A DNA stretch of 64,000 nt from Toxorhynchites rutilus septentrionalis (GCF_029784135.1 NC_073746.1:299095614-299159613); one strand, 5' to 3'; shown: positions 44,701 through 56,724, numbered from the stretch's first letter. The notes: generated by a model not told the origin, from the sequence alone. Translations and numbers: made by a program.

Positions 44701-46369
44701 TACGCTCAAAAATTGTCTACAAGTAAGCTAAAAACATGTGTCGCAATCAAAACAAAACAAACAAAACAAAAACAGCTGATTGACGGGCAAGGTTCGCATC
44801 GGGGAACACTCGAATGTGTGAATCACTTTCACGGTGACACTCTGTAAAACGCAAATGAAAAATGGTAACTCCTGTTCCGGGGATAGCACTATACTTCAAT
44901 TTATCCTAAACGAGAGACATAATTTTTATTTCAAGGTTGAATCTAATTCGACATTTCTGGTAAGTTATTTTTGATGCCATATCATCATAGCCAGACAATC
45001 GAATGCGGCATTTGGGCATTTCTATCGATCATAAAGGTAAAGGTTATCTACCATCAAGGCAGGAAAATGTGATGAGTATGAATGTAAAAACAAAACTCTA
45101 ATGCCTTACCTGGCTCGATCGTTTTTGGACATTTGTCATTCTGGTATGTCCGTTGAAGCTAATGAAGGCGAACAAAACAATCGATCGACATTTGATGAAT
45201 TCTTAACTGCTAGAATACCGACTATTTATCGTGCCCAACGACAACGAAACATCTAAGAACAATCACTTATAGCGTTTTGATCGCCATTGGCTGCCACCGG
45301 GAACCCATTAAGTGATACTTTATGTACACACGGCACCGGTCAAATGTGTGAACCGCTTTGGGGAGGGGCCCTAGAGCCACGTGAAGCCCCGGCGAGAACA
45401 GCCAATGTCATGTTCGTGATAAAAAGCTCCTTGAGCGGGAATCGCGCGAGACTCCAGTTGATGATACCAGCGGCCATAAATAATTCATAAACCACGACGC
45501 TCTCTCGATCGAGTGACGAGTGGGTTCTCCGGGTACCTGGTGGCGGGGGAGATGTCGAGGGGAGCCCTTGCAAAAAACATTAACAACAGCTGCACATCAG
45601 CGGCAGCAGCAAGAATTATTAATATTTGTTACATGGAACTTACTAAACCTTAACTTTCATAATAACGGGCGAGCGGACTGACGGACTCGGAGTCTCGAGT
45701 AGTGACTTAGGTAAATCGTGTACCCGCGATGTTTGTGAGGCGGGGTGGCGTCGGTGGCAGCATAGTTTCATTTCGCGATGCTCCGACAGTGCCTCTTGCT
45801 AGGGTTGCGTTAATTTTTTTTTCTTCATCATTCCAACCGCTGAAACGTAAGCCCTGCGAAATGCGAAGCGCGTCGATATAAAATGGCGAAAACGAAACAA
45901 ACAACAACAGAAAAAAATCATTGACATCGTAACACTTCTCGCCAAAGGCTGACGATTTTAATTGCTTCGACATGAATTGTTCGCCCGACTGGGCAAACAT
46001 GAAACAGCTGTTGTTGTTGTTGTTGTTGGCGGTTTGACTCATCCGATTCGATCGGCGGTGAAACTCATGTCAAGAATAGAACAGAAGCCCCACGACGAGG
46101 TCATCGCGAGCGCTCAGCGCACATCATATCGATGCAATTGCGTGCGGATGGCAGCGAATTGACTGATTTCACGCAATTCCAACCGTCTTGGCGCGGGGGC
46201 GCGTTTTCCTGCCCCGATCCGAAAGTGAACCTCCGATCGATTTACGCGCGCTTCCAGGAATGACAATTGCCTCACCGACGGAAACAGCGTTAGGGACGGT
46301 CCGAGCAGGTCCGGAATCTGGCCATGGCGATCAAAATCCATATTTTCTCGATTTTGTTTTTCACTTGAA
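44701..46369. other. Low-repeat GC-richer region without recognised gene
   Basis: From 44750 to 46330 GC content is raised and no repeat relation was seen. Open frames up to 111 codons on both strands lack motifs. A (TTG)n run of about 15-20 bases is at 46008-46026. Confidence 0.5.
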
Positions 46370-46829
46370 TACCGTTCTGAATCATATTTCGGACGCTTAA
46401 GACATTTGATGCAGAAAACAGATCTAAACTTTATGCACAGGTATTATTTGGTTGATAATTTCATCAAATTAGCTCAATAGACGAATTTTATGCCAACTTG
46501 ACTGGTCGTTGGCAGCACCATCTCAGATAGTAGTGAAACGTTGTGGGTGTAAAGACATGGGTCATTTAAGCAACTTTGCATACTTGAAACAACCGAAAAA
46601 TAATTAGACTACTTTTTGGAAAAAGCCAAATTTTTTTTCTTAATTTTTTACAGAAATTTATAACATAAAAATTATGATACCTACAAAATTATTGTCAAAG
46701 GATGAAATACAGGAAATTATTTAAATTTTCACAAAAAAAAATTCCAAACATTTTTTAAAAGAAAATTTCGTGGACAAAAAAGTTATTTTTCCATACATCG
46801 GAAGATGGGCACTTTTACAAAAAAAAGTT

Positions 46830-47212
46830 TTTCGAACAACAATTTTTTCATGTTTTCTTTGGAAAAAATACAACTTATCATAATTTTGTTTAAAGTCAAG
46901 ATAGCGATATAGTGTACTGGACAAAGTTTCAGATCTTGTTAAAATATAAACTTTTGTCAAAAACATCAACTTTCTATCTTTTATAGTTTTTGATATATAA
47001 GTCATTTTTGTATGAAGACTCCTGAAAAAATAATGTTTTGCTCGTAACATTTTGGTGTGTAAATTATCACGTTTGACATGTTCTTGACAAATTTCTAAAT
47101 AGAGAAAAGTTAGCAGAGCATGTACATTGCGATAATTTATACATAAAAATGTTACGAACTAAACATTAATACTATTTTTTCAAAGAAAAAAATGAAAAGG
47201 TTGTTGTTCGAA
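46830..47212. repeat. Fold-back repeat
   Basis: GAACAACAATTTTTTCATGT (46834) matches the inverse of the block at 47190-47212, and CTCGTAACATTTTGGTGTGT (47040) matches the inverse of 47134-47159. The inner loop is about 60 bp. No coding signature. Confidence 0.65.
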
Positions 47213-47257
47213 CAACTCTTTCCATGTAAATGTTGTTGGAAATTTTAAGGGCTATTT

Positions 47258-47525
47258 CAAGCGATTTATTTCTCAATGTAGTCTCCTTTTAGCTCGATAC
47301 ACTTGACCCAGCGGTGCTCCACCTTCTTTAATCCATCTGAACAATACGTTTTATCGAGGTCTGCAAAGTAGGCCTCCGTGGCGGCGACGACCGCCTCATT
47401 CGACTAAAATTACTGCCCGGCGACTTTTGACTTTTTCAAGTTTGGAAACAAAAAAAAGTCGCATGGGGCCAAATATGAAGAATACGGTGGATGGGGCAGC
47501 AGTTCGTAGTGCAATTCGACCAATT
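47258..47525 (-). pseudogene. mariner transposase C-terminal relic
   Basis: On the minus strand the frame gives YFADLDKTYCSDGLKKVEHR, then WVKCIELKGDYIEK (about 47390-47270), a mariner C-terminus. Upstream, in the same direction, LLPHPPYSSYLAPCDFF matches the SPDLAPxD block of the third catalytic Asp, here with the Asp changed to Tyr. Frame breaks lie near 47400. The N-terminal two thirds are absent. Confidence 0.75.
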
Positions 47526-48240
47526 TGGCTGTGGCGACGGCGGAATTTCCATTCTTTCCATTTCTCTAAATTCCGTTTCTCTAAAATGTGGAAGCGGACA
47601 CGCTCGCTTTCACACACGGTCAAAACAAAACTACGAGTCCGATTCGGATGAAATTTTGACAGTAGCCGTTTACGAGAATGTACTACACGATAAGTAATCT
47701 CTCTCATTTGATTTCAATATTTGATTTCAAGTTATTTGTTGTTCAAAGTAAGAAAAAAAAAATCAAGGTTATACGTTTCAACTCAGTTTCTCTTTTCCAT
47801 TCCTCAAGTTTTTGGCGCTTCGTCATTTCAATCAACTTCTTCGCAAGTTCTGCGTCTTTATTCAACATATCCCAGGACTCGCTTGTGGGCACTGCGGCAC
47901 ATTGTCAACTAATTATCCAGAGTCCCTCATATCTACACTCAGCGAAACAAAAATAGCATCACTTAGTTTTTTTTGTTTTAAAAGCTGTCGGATTGACCAC
48001 AATTTCTAAGATTTTTTCCAACATGATTAAAAAAGCATTAGGGTTCAAACCACGATAAATCTAGTTTATTTCGTAAAACCGTTTACATTTTAGCCACTGA
48101 AAGCTTAAAAAAAGTAATAAAAATAGCACTACAGGTCGGACTCGATTATCCGGAATTTTAGACTCGATTATCCGGAGTATTTTAGTTTTGATTTTCGGAA
48201 ATTTTGAATAATTTGTATAATAATTCCATATTGAATAGCC

Positions 48241-49022
48241 AATATGGGTATCAAATGAAAGGGCTTGACTAGTAGAACACAGTTATTTATGAAAAATGCA
48301 AATCCATAAAGGCCGCCACCACAAGATGGCGGATTACATATTCTCTCAGAACCCGATCAATATGGGTATCAAATGAAAGGGCTTGACTAGTAGAATACAG
48401 TTATTTATGAAAATTGCAAATCCAAGATGGCCGCCACCACAAGATGGCGCCATATATATGTCTTCACAAGCCCATAAATATGGGTATCAAATGAAAGAGT
48501 TTGACTAGTAAAACACAGTTATTTATGAAAAATGCAAATCCAAGATGGCGGCCACAACAAAATGATGGATTACATGTTTTCTCGGAGCCCCATCAATATG
48601 GGTATCAAATGAAAGGGCTTGACTAGTAGAATACAGTTATTTATGAAAATTGCAAATCCAAGATGGCCGCCACCACAAGATGGCGCCATATATATGTTTT
48701 CACAAGCCCATAAATATGAGTATCAAATGAAAGAGTTTGACTAGTAAAACACAGTTATTTATGAAAAATGCAAATCCAAGATGGCGGCCACAACAAAATG
48801 ATGGATTACATGTTTTCTCGGAGCCCCATCAATATGGGTATCAACTGAAAGGACTTGACTAGTAGAATACAGTTATTTATGAAAAATGCAAATCCAAGAT
48901 GGCCGCTCCACAAGATGGCGCCATATATATTTTTTCACAACCCCATCAATATGAGTATCAAATGAAAGGGCTTGACTAGTAAAATACAGTTATTTACGAA
49001 AAATGCAAATCCAAGACGGCCG
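48241..49022. repeat. 118-bp satellite, 6.6 copies in alternating A/B forms
   Basis: AATATGGGTATCAAATGAAA starts at 48241, 48359, 48477, 48595, 48713, 48831 and 48948, a constant 118-bp (once 117-bp) step. Odd units end with GATTACAT...TCTCxGA, even units with GCGCCATATATAT...CACAA, so the true repeat is a 236-bp dimer. Each unit contains AAGATGGCCGCC or AAGATGGCGGCC. Confidence 0.92.
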
Positions 49023-49329
49023 CAGTTCCCAAAGAAACAATTACTTTTTAATGGTTTCATTCAGCTTGCCCTGTTTGTATGTATGGTTGAGTGTTTGTAG
49101 GATTGGCCCACATTAATTGAAATTTGATCCCGTTCCTGATCACTGATTGATCTGAAATTTGGAACATACCTTTAATTCTATTGCCATTATAAAACTGCGT
49201 ATTCCATGATCTTGAGAAATTCAATTCGACCGCCGCTAAAAAATAGCTGGATGGCTTGACTTGGAGAATACAATTCATTATCAACAACACAAACATAAGA
49301 ACGGATGTGATAACTACTAACTGATACTT

Positions 49330-50526
49330 TTATTTTTATTTTTTATCCAAAATATATATTTTTATTAAGGCTCATAAGGCGTCAACCTGACGGGGCCGGG
49401 AGTTCAATATTTCGACAATGTTTGCCTTATAACTATGTTAGTAATATGTAACCGATTACTCGCGGTTGGCTCGAGGTTAGTATTACAAGTGTTTTTGTAA
49501 TTGTGATGTTGCTGTCTCCAATGCTCTGTACCTGTGCCCGACACGGGATACTTCCTATTGGGATGCAGCTGACCATTAATCAGCAACGCCCCCCTAGTCT
49601 GTACCCCATATCTAGCGTGGTGCGTCTTCTCGACTCGAGGAATCCAGGATAGGATGGTCACTAACCGGCGCAAACATCAGCTCGTGTAGAGTTGTCATGA
49701 GCGGTAAAACCTTTGGCTTTTGTTGAATGATCAGTGGACTGCACAACCTTTGGCCCGTGTATCTGTAAAGAGTGTGTGTATGTATTGCCGCGACTAAGTA
49801 AAAGTTTATCGATCGGATAGGAGGGATATGAAACGGGGACACAACGAAGGAAACATCATTAAACGTTGACATCGGCGTTTCTGAGGAACAGGTATAGATG
49901 AAGCAGAAGATCAGGATCCCGGCTACCTAAGATATCCCGGACGGGGATATCCGATTGTCTGCCTTGTGCTCTCAGTGCTCTAGAGAGCTGAGAGCGAGCA
50001 GCATGGAACCGGATACACGACCAGACAACATGCTCGATGTCGTGGTAGCCATCGCCACAATCACAAAGATTGTTTGCTGCGAGCCCAATGCGATAGAGAT
50101 GCGCGTTTAGGTTGTAGTGATTGGACATGAGCCGAGATATCACGCGAATGAAATCACGACCTACATTCAATCCCTTAAACCAAGCTTTCGTCGAAACCTT
50201 AGGGATAATCGTGTGTAACCAGCGACCGAACTCATCTTCACTCCACATGCGCTGCCAACTAACGAGTGTGTCCTGACGAGGAATGTGAAAAAAAATCGTT
50301 ATAAGCAATTTGCCTTTCAAATGTGTGCCTTCTGAAACGCCCACCTTAGCTAGCGAGTCCGCTTTCTCATTCCCCGGCATCGAGCAATGAGAGGGAACCC
50401 ATGCTAAGGTAATCTTGAATAATTTTTCGACCAAAACACTCAATAGATGTCTTATTCTTGTTAGGAAATAAGAGGAGCGTTTATCAACTTTCATTGAGCG
50501 GATTGCCTCTATTTAGCTGAGACTGT
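49330..50526 (-). pseudogene. 5'-truncated I-clade LINE: RNase H end and C-terminal zinc region
   Basis: A minus-strand frame of 211 codons (50494-49859) holds LAWVPSHCSMPGNEKADSLA (C-terminal RNase H with the final catalytic region) and CDCGDGYHDIEHVVWSC (Cys/His motif). A 3' untranslated region of about 500 bp ends in an A-rich (TAAAAA-like) tail near 49330. The 5' break is at about 50526, after GCTGAGACTGT. The remaining frame is intact. It is nearly identical to the copy at 1-249, so the two are recent relatives. It lies inside the pogo-like element. Confidence 0.85.
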
Positions 50527-51112
50527 TACTTGTCTAATTATTTTCTAGCTTTTAGTACATTAATCCGTATAACTTAAAAAGCTGTTTTATTTATTTTATT
50601 TTCTAGTTTTATGAAATTATCTATACCATTAGTATGCTACAATGGTATATCCATAATAAAACCATTCAACTTTTTTAAAATTTTCATTTCTTACATAACT
50701 TTCTTCGGAATATTTTAGTTATGTACTGTATTCTATTAGTCAAATCATTTCATTTGATACCAATACAGGGGAACGTAGTGTACTTGTTTATGTAGAGCCA
50801 GTTTGAGGCAACAGAGTCCGAAACAAGTTCTGTCATTGTTGAAATTCAAACATTTATTTTTTTCATCAAATATGATCGTCTATCACCTCTTGAGAGAATC
50901 TGGATAAATTATTTTTTTTCATGTGAGAAAGGTGTTTTCTGACTTTAAGGGTATGAATCAAGAATCAATTTCCTGTTTTATATTCAAAAAACAAAAAATA
51001 CATGCAAAAAAAACCAATAAAAAAAATTTTTTTTTACTCGATTATCCGGAGGATTCGATTATCCGGAGTGAAAAAAAAAATCAATACTTCGGATAATCGA
51101 GGCCGACCTGTA

Positions 51113-52000
51113 TTTTGATTTTCTGCCAACACTCTCGAATTCAACATTTGAGCATGTTTACGTTGTCAAATTGCTTGGCATCCCCTTGAACACGGCGCGC
51201 GAGTATAGACCAAAAGTTGTCGAAGGGGTTCAAATCCGGAGAACAGGCTGACCAATCAAGAACTTCGATATTTCTATCAGAAAACCACGCTTTTGTCAGT
51301 TTTGAGTTGTGGATTGCAGCATTGGCTTACTGGAGAACAAAATCAGGACCCATCAATGCCTCACCATGTTTAATCAAACTTATCTCCAGCATTTCTACGT
51401 AATCTTTTCCAAAAAATCGTCTTAATTTTTGTTCGATAACGCCAATGGAAGATTTCCTTTCAAGGAAAATGCACCCCAAACCATTAGTGATCTACCACCA
51501 AAGTTCCTGCTCATTTTAACATCCGGAGCATTGAGCAAATCGTGCCAGTAGTACTGCCAGCCATCTGGTCCATCAAGGTTGAACTTTTTTTCATCCGAAA
51601 AAAGCACGTTGGTCCATTCCTCGATCCAGGAAATGTACTACGTAGCGAAATGGAAGCGATTCAATTTATGGCGTTCTGTCAAGTTGGGTTTTCCGAGCCT
51701 TTTACGCCACTCCAAGCTTTCACTACTAGACAAAACTTGTTGAACGCAACGTGTGGTAACCGGAAGCTCCAATTCCGCTCGGATTTGTGATGCTGTTCTT
51801 TTCTGGTTTACTGCAATTCAATGAATTCTCCGTATATCCATCGCCGAGAGCTTACTTTTCACCTTTGTCACCGTTTTTCAAGAAATTTCCAACAGCCGTG
51901 TGTGTCCGATGAATCTTTCGACCGATTTCTCTATTAGAGAGACCTGCATCGTGGTAGGCTTTGATTTTCAGCTTTTCCTCGAACGTGAGATGCTTTGATC
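51113..52000 (-). pseudogene. Tc1-like transposase, broken
   Basis: On the minus strand the N-terminus reads SKHLTFEEKLKIKAYHDAGL and SNREIGRKIHRTHTAVGNFL (helix-turn-helix, about 51990-51870). LFSDEKKFNLDGPDGWQYYW (51604-51545) carries the first catalytic Asp, and FLIGQP / ACSPDLNPFDNFW-type sequence near 51230-51190 carries the third region, reached only after frame changes between 51420 and 51250. The start codon region was split off by the element at 52001-53034; an ATG followed by GGTCGATCAAAG is at about 53052. The 3' end was split by the pogo-like element. Confidence 0.8.
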
Positions 52001-53034
52001 CAAAGTACGTAGAATAGAAGGTAGTCTCCTCTCTGCTTTGTTCAAGTAGTGGTAGGCAAAGAAAAAAAGCAAACAACTGTAAAAAACCATTGATTTATAG
52101 ATTCAATTCGAACATATTTGAATTTTTTTAAATTGTAACAAAAGAACTGTTTTAAAATATGTTTCTAAATGATGAAACAGCAGTGTACATAATCATTTTA
52201 AAATTGCAAACAGTGAAATTATCGCACCTGTATTACACAAATAACGCAAAAAACGATGAACAAATGTGTGGAGAGGTTATATCGAAGCAGTGTCGTTCCC
52301 GCAAATTGATAGTATGATGAAAGATTAACTCCCGCACTAATGATTTTTTTTCTCTTTTATTGAAGCATCCATCAAGAGTCATCGCGACGCTTTCATTGGG
52401 GTTGGTTGAACATTCAGCCGTAGTGAGGCCACTTAAGGGACCAAATTGGCGTTTCTGGAAAACGAGAAAAACATTTCCTCCATCCCGGGTCATCTTCCGA
52501 AGTGATTGCAAATGAATATTTTACACTTTCGCAAGAAGTGAATGTATAAATTTGGCATTTCGTGTGAAACCATTGGAACGGAACGATTTGGAAGATCCAA
52601 GAAGCGAATGCATGGAATAGCTGAAAACATCTCCGATTAGTTTATTTCGTCACAATTTACATAAAACACACTTACCTCCAGTACAAAGACGTCTTCTTTA
52701 CTGATTATAGGTTAGAACAGTATCCCCAAAAGAATCCGGTGAAAAATGAAGCGAGCAAACAAATATGTTTCGCGTTTCGAACGAGCAAATCACATCAAAC
52801 CTTAGCTGCAGTGAAAATGCGGTACACTATCGTGATTATCGTCGGCTCGACTTACGATTTTGTCACTTTTTACGATTTTTTGAACTTTTAAAAACAAGAA
52901 ATATTGAAAAAAAACTTCCGAACATCGAACAAATTGATGATTGTTTATTACTAACTTCTTTGTGTGTGTAACAAATGCGCACTCCGTGTGTATACACAGG
53001 TAATATCACTTACCTTCTATTCTACGTACTTTGG
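52001..53034. mobile_element. 1.03-kb TIR element inserted at the transposase start codon
   Basis: The ends are inverted: CAAAGTACGTAGAATAGAAG at the left and its exact reverse complement at the right, matching over about 23 bp. CTTTGATC is duplicated at 51993-52000 and 53035-53042; because the right end has one extra base the duplication is 7 or 8 bp. Joining the flanks restores the transposase start. No transposase was recognised; a 92-codon minus frame (52511-52233) has no known motif. hAT or P-like origin is possible. Confidence 0.8.
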
Positions 53035-53950
53035 CTTTGATCGACCCATGATGTATAAAGGACATAGGAAAACTTTGATTTCACTACCAAACGAACCCAC
53101 TTTGAGCACCACTTCGACTTTTTTGGAAACCATAACAAACACCTGTCAAATGAGGAATGGATGAATTTATTACAGGGTGGTGCTAGTTATATAATATTTC
53201 GCACTGATTTTTTGGAAATGTTAGAATTGAATGTAAGCAGTCCACAGAATAACCATCATAATGTTGGCAAAAGATGATAAACAGGACAAAAGTAAACTGT
53301 GATGCAGAATCAGATATTTATACAGGAAATTTTTTAATGAAACCGCCAAAAACGCAGTGGTGCTATTTTTATTTCGCTCAGTGTATCTGCTGGTTTGTTG
53401 TTGAAAAACAGTTGTATTATTTATACAAGATTTCAAAATATTTTGGTGCGTTATATGAATCTACACTTTGCATCCATAATAAGCCTGAAAACTCACACTG
53501 TATAGTATCACCAATTTCAAGTGTCCGAAATATGAATCGTAGGAAATAAAAATTCGATTCAAATTGCGGACAATTTATTTTGTAATTTTTTGAAGAATGA
53601 ATTTTTTTTCATGCTTGATTATTTTTAATAGTCGACTGCGAAACATTTACCAAGCAATATCAGTAAACTGATAACCACGATGAGAACTGATGAAACACGA
53701 GTGAAATTTAAATATTGATGAACGGTTAAATTCTACATGCTCACGCTAAGCGAACGTCAAACACGATAATGAGTAGTGCTGTTAGATTTTTACCTACTAT
53801 GTTATAATTTACATGTAATTATCATTCAAAATGAAAGTGAAACCAAGACTTAGAAGAATCAATTGGGATGTTAACTCTATAGTTATATCATTAGGGCATT
53901 AAGCATTTTAAGTTAATATTACTGTGTCCGAAATATGATCCATAACGGTA

Positions 53951-56130
53951 TTTATCGCTCGGCACATATTGAAATTAATGACGACAGTCCGATGGGCGTT
54001 TCCTAATTTCTGTGGTCTACAGTCTTGAAAAAGGATTCGTTAGGAGGCGGAGGTTGGCATCTGGTAATAAGTTTTACTCGCCTGTGGACCACGCGGGGAT
54101 CGACGGGAATTGATAGCGCAACGAAACTGGAATACCATCGACTGGGTAACGAGGGTCAACCGCACAGCGTTCGATACCGTCGCTCTCCGGACGCTGGACG
54201 CTTCCGGAAAGGGGGTGTATAGCAGTTTGCCCTGGATCGTATGATAAATTAATTAAAATCAGATGCTCTTGTCTCGACCACAAAGTGCTGCAAATAATTA
54301 TTGAAGGGCCCCATCGAGAAACGGTTGATGGATACTCGAACGGAGATGGCATTCGCTGAGTTATTTCAACGACATGGAAGCTGACACTCACATCGATGAA
54401 TCGAGTTGCTCGTACGAGTTTTTGATGGTTATGAATTAGAGCGAAGCTTGTGATGAAAATTGTTTAATTCGACAAGCCAATTTTTTCATCAGCCTAACTG
54501 TCGAGATTAATCCCCTTCATTGAGTTGACACAAAATGAAGGCACCCAACCCTATTTCGCCATTCGCTCGGAAGCGCAAATCAGCACCGAAAATAAAACCG
54601 GTAAATAGACTGTCCCTTTTTTGTGCAATTTCCTGCCATAAATTACGGGTACAATTGTGATGCGGCGTGTGTGCGTGTAGTACCGTGTTTTATCGCTTTT
54701 TCATTTTTTATTTGATGCACAAAGACCCAGCGGAAAAAAGGGGTTCTTAAATCAACGGCGCATAATTTGAATAATAATAATACAAGTTGGCATGTAATAA
54801 TCAGCCATCCGAAAGGGTGCCTTCGTCCCGTCGTCTCTGTCGTCGTCATCAACGTCGCGTCTTCGAGGAAATGAGAGTCCTTGCTGTTTGTCTCGTTTCT
54901 CCCTGTACCTTTGCAGGGTCACCACGGGCAACGCAGTTGCCACCCCATACGGATCTGGAGTCGATGTCCTGTCCCGTCAATCAACAACTCGAGCGGGAAT
55001 TTGTTTGGGTAATTACGCTAGCTCTATGCAAATATGGCGGAACGAGCTCTCGAGTTGATCTCGAGTGGAGATTTATTGTTTCTCGATTGCCGCTGGGTTC
55101 GGATTTGAAGAGCGGAAAATTAAATTGAAAAGTTGTTGATTGCGATTGCATTAAGTCTCGACTCGAATTCTCCTCTCCAGTTGCATTCAGTGGTTAATTG
55201 GTACGATTAGGATTGTATTAGCAGATAATGAAAATTCATTACCTGGTAGAAATTGGCCCGTTCCAAGGTAGCCGTGAACCGAGGAAAATTCAATTAAAAT
55301 TCTCGAGCAAGTCATCCCCAACGTCCGCGCGGATGCGTGGCGGAACGGGGCAAGTCCACACCGGCGGAGGCGTCTTCGACGATCATCGACAAGTAGATCA
55401 CGCGGTTCAGCGAACCGTCTCACAGGGGGTATGTGTGTGCGCACTTGTAGCCCAAGTTTACTCAAACCTCGTGTCCAGAACATGCGTGATCCGTACGAAC
55501 GGACCGTGCAATCGACGCCAGCTATGCTATGTTTGGCTCCGCGCCTGGGCCAATAAAAGAATTGCGTTGCATAATTGCGCAGCGCAAGAATGAAGTTTCG
55601 CTTGGTTCTTCTTCGTGTTCTCCCTATGCTGCTTGCGTTGCTATTTGTTGTGTCTTTATGTTTGGTACGGAAAAGGGGCCGCTCGCGCATAGGTTCAGTC
55701 ACGTCTCAGCATCGATACGCATTTATGATTACTGTTTTGTTCTGTGTTCGCGGTTGCATTACTTCGTGTTGTTGTTTTGCGTTTCATTAGCAGTATCGAG
55801 CTGCGACCACACCGACTCGCGTCGCTCACGCCTAGCCTTGGCGGTCGATATGCTGTTTAACATCGGCGAGTCACGTGGCGATCACGATCACGCTGATGGC
55901 TGCATTTTGAGGTCTGCGAAAATGCAGTAATTGGCGCAAAATGCGTACGGTTGAAGAGCTAACGATATTCCAGACTAGCGTTGGCAGAATATATATCATC
56001 TTTGACAGAACTGATGCATTTTCTTGTGTCAAAGCGTCAAATACACAAATAAAAGTATCTCATTTAAGAGTGTTTGTATGTATGGAGCAAATCTCTCATT
56101 CTCTCTGACTGAATGTCATCTTGGAATTGT
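53951..56130. other. Low-repeat GC-richer region without recognised gene
   Basis: Raised GC content from about 54000 to 55950, no relation to other parts of the window. Several open frames of 60-171 codons on both strands overlap each other and show no motif. Two stretches of alternating CGTCGT/ACGACG-type sequence lie around 54825-54865. Confidence 0.5.
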
Positions 56131-56138
56131 ACCCAAAA

Positions 56139-56210
56139 AAAAGTCCAAACGATGCCAAGCAGGGATTGAACCAAGGATGTAAGGCTGTTTCACACGTCCA
56201 CGCTATCTAC
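56139..56210 (-). mobile_element. tRNA-like SINE head, 72 bp, flanked by 8-bp repeats
   Basis: The minus strand has GGTTCAATCCC (box B) and TAGATAGCGTGG (box A-like) at tRNA-like spacing. ACCCAAAA is repeated at 56131-56138 and 56211-56218. The insert is tRNA-sized and ends in TTTT, but I could not fold a proper cloverleaf, so it is a tRNA-derived fragment rather than a functional tRNA. Confidence 0.55.
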
Positions 56211-56290
56211 ACCCAAAATTGATTTTTGATGAGACATACCTAACATAACAGAAAATTTCATGACTCTCAAATACTGGTGAGCCATGAGTG

Positions 56291-56722
56291 AGTTGTGAGT
56301 GGTGACCATGGAATGCGTCGGGCATACGTCGATTGGGTGAACGAACAACAGCAGCAAAATGCTGAATTTTCGCATCAAATTTTCTTCAGCGATGAGGCAT
56401 ATTTCGAGCTCGGTGGCTTTGTGAACACCCAAAATTTCCGTATATGGGGCTCATAAAATCCACACGTGATTGTTGAGAGGCCATTGCATCCGCCAAAAGT
56501 CACTGTTTGGTGCGCATTATGGTCTGGTGGAGTCATCGGGCCGTATTTCTTTGAAAATGAGGACGGCGAGACGGTAACTGTGAATGGTGAGCGCTATGGC
56601 CGCATGTTAACCGATTTTTTTTTGCCACAAATTGAAGATATGGATACGGATGACATGTAGTTTCAGCAGGACGGCGCCACGTGCCACACAACACGACCGA
56701 TCATGGCCATATTGCGAGCGAA
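56291..56722 (+). pseudogene. mariner/IS630-type transposase relic
   Basis: The frame gives MRRAYVDWVNEQQQQNAEFS, then QIFFSDEAYFELGGFVNTQN (first catalytic Asp in SDEAYF), FRIWGS, TVWCALWSGGVIGPYFFENE and FQQDGATCHTTRP (second catalytic Asp). Stops interrupt it at about 56453 and 56658-56660. It ends at about 56722, where the RTE-like LINE begins. The N-terminal DNA-binding part and the third catalytic residue are missing. Confidence 0.8.
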
Positions 56723-56724
56723 TC

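Larger units (their letters stand above)
48132..51110. mobile_element. pogo-like non-autonomous element (2979 bp)
   Basis: The left end CAGGTCGGACTCGATTATCC and the right end, reversed, CAGGTCGGCCTCGATTATCC, carry TA on both sides (48130-48131, 51111-51112). The motif CTCGATTATCCGGA repeats inside each end (48172 on the left; about 51037 and 51055 on the right). It interrupts the 3' end of the Tc1-like transposase. The interior is a 118-bp satellite and an inserted LINE fragment. No transposase. Confidence 0.85.
47936..53383 (-). mobile_element. Tc1-like transposon interrupted by two other elements
   Basis: The left end CACTCAGCGAAACAAAAATA and the right end, reversed, CACTGAGCGAAATAAAAATA are inverted and bordered by TA (47934-47935, 53384-53385). 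The transposase runs on the minus strand (51140-52000, with the start near 53050). Subtracting the pogo-like element (48132-51110) and the TIR element (52001-53034) leaves about 1.4 kb, a normal Tc1-like length. Both inner insertions show their own target duplications, which fixes their order as younger than this element. Confidence 0.8.
46372..53948. mobile_element. 7.6-kb composite: TA-flanked TIR element with nested insertions
   Basis: The left end starts CCGTTCTGAATCATATTTCG and the right end, reversed, CCGTTATGGATCATATTTCG; both continue GAC. TA flanks both (46370-46371, 53949-53950). The interior holds a fold-back repeat, a mariner relic and a Tc1-like element with two nested insertions of its own. 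A palindromic junction like that of the 410-bp array (GTGTCCGAAATATGAATCG ... CGATTCAAATTGCGGACA) lies at 53513-53572. No transposase for the outer ends is visible. Confidence 0.65.

Noticed and set aside
48241..49022. Regular repeats considered as a CRISPR-like array
   Set aside because: The 118-bp units are tandem with no unique spacers, and the sequence is eukaryotic.
52964..53164. Small frame starting MCNKCALRVYTQ and containing FYSTYFG, shared with the transposase N-terminus at 52020
   Set aside because: The shared residues come from the inverted ends of the inserted 1.03-kb element, not from homologous proteins.
54787..55930. Overlapping open frames of 113-171 codons on both strands
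   Set aside because: Mutually overlapping frames in several phases without domains or splice-consistent structure are expected from base composition.
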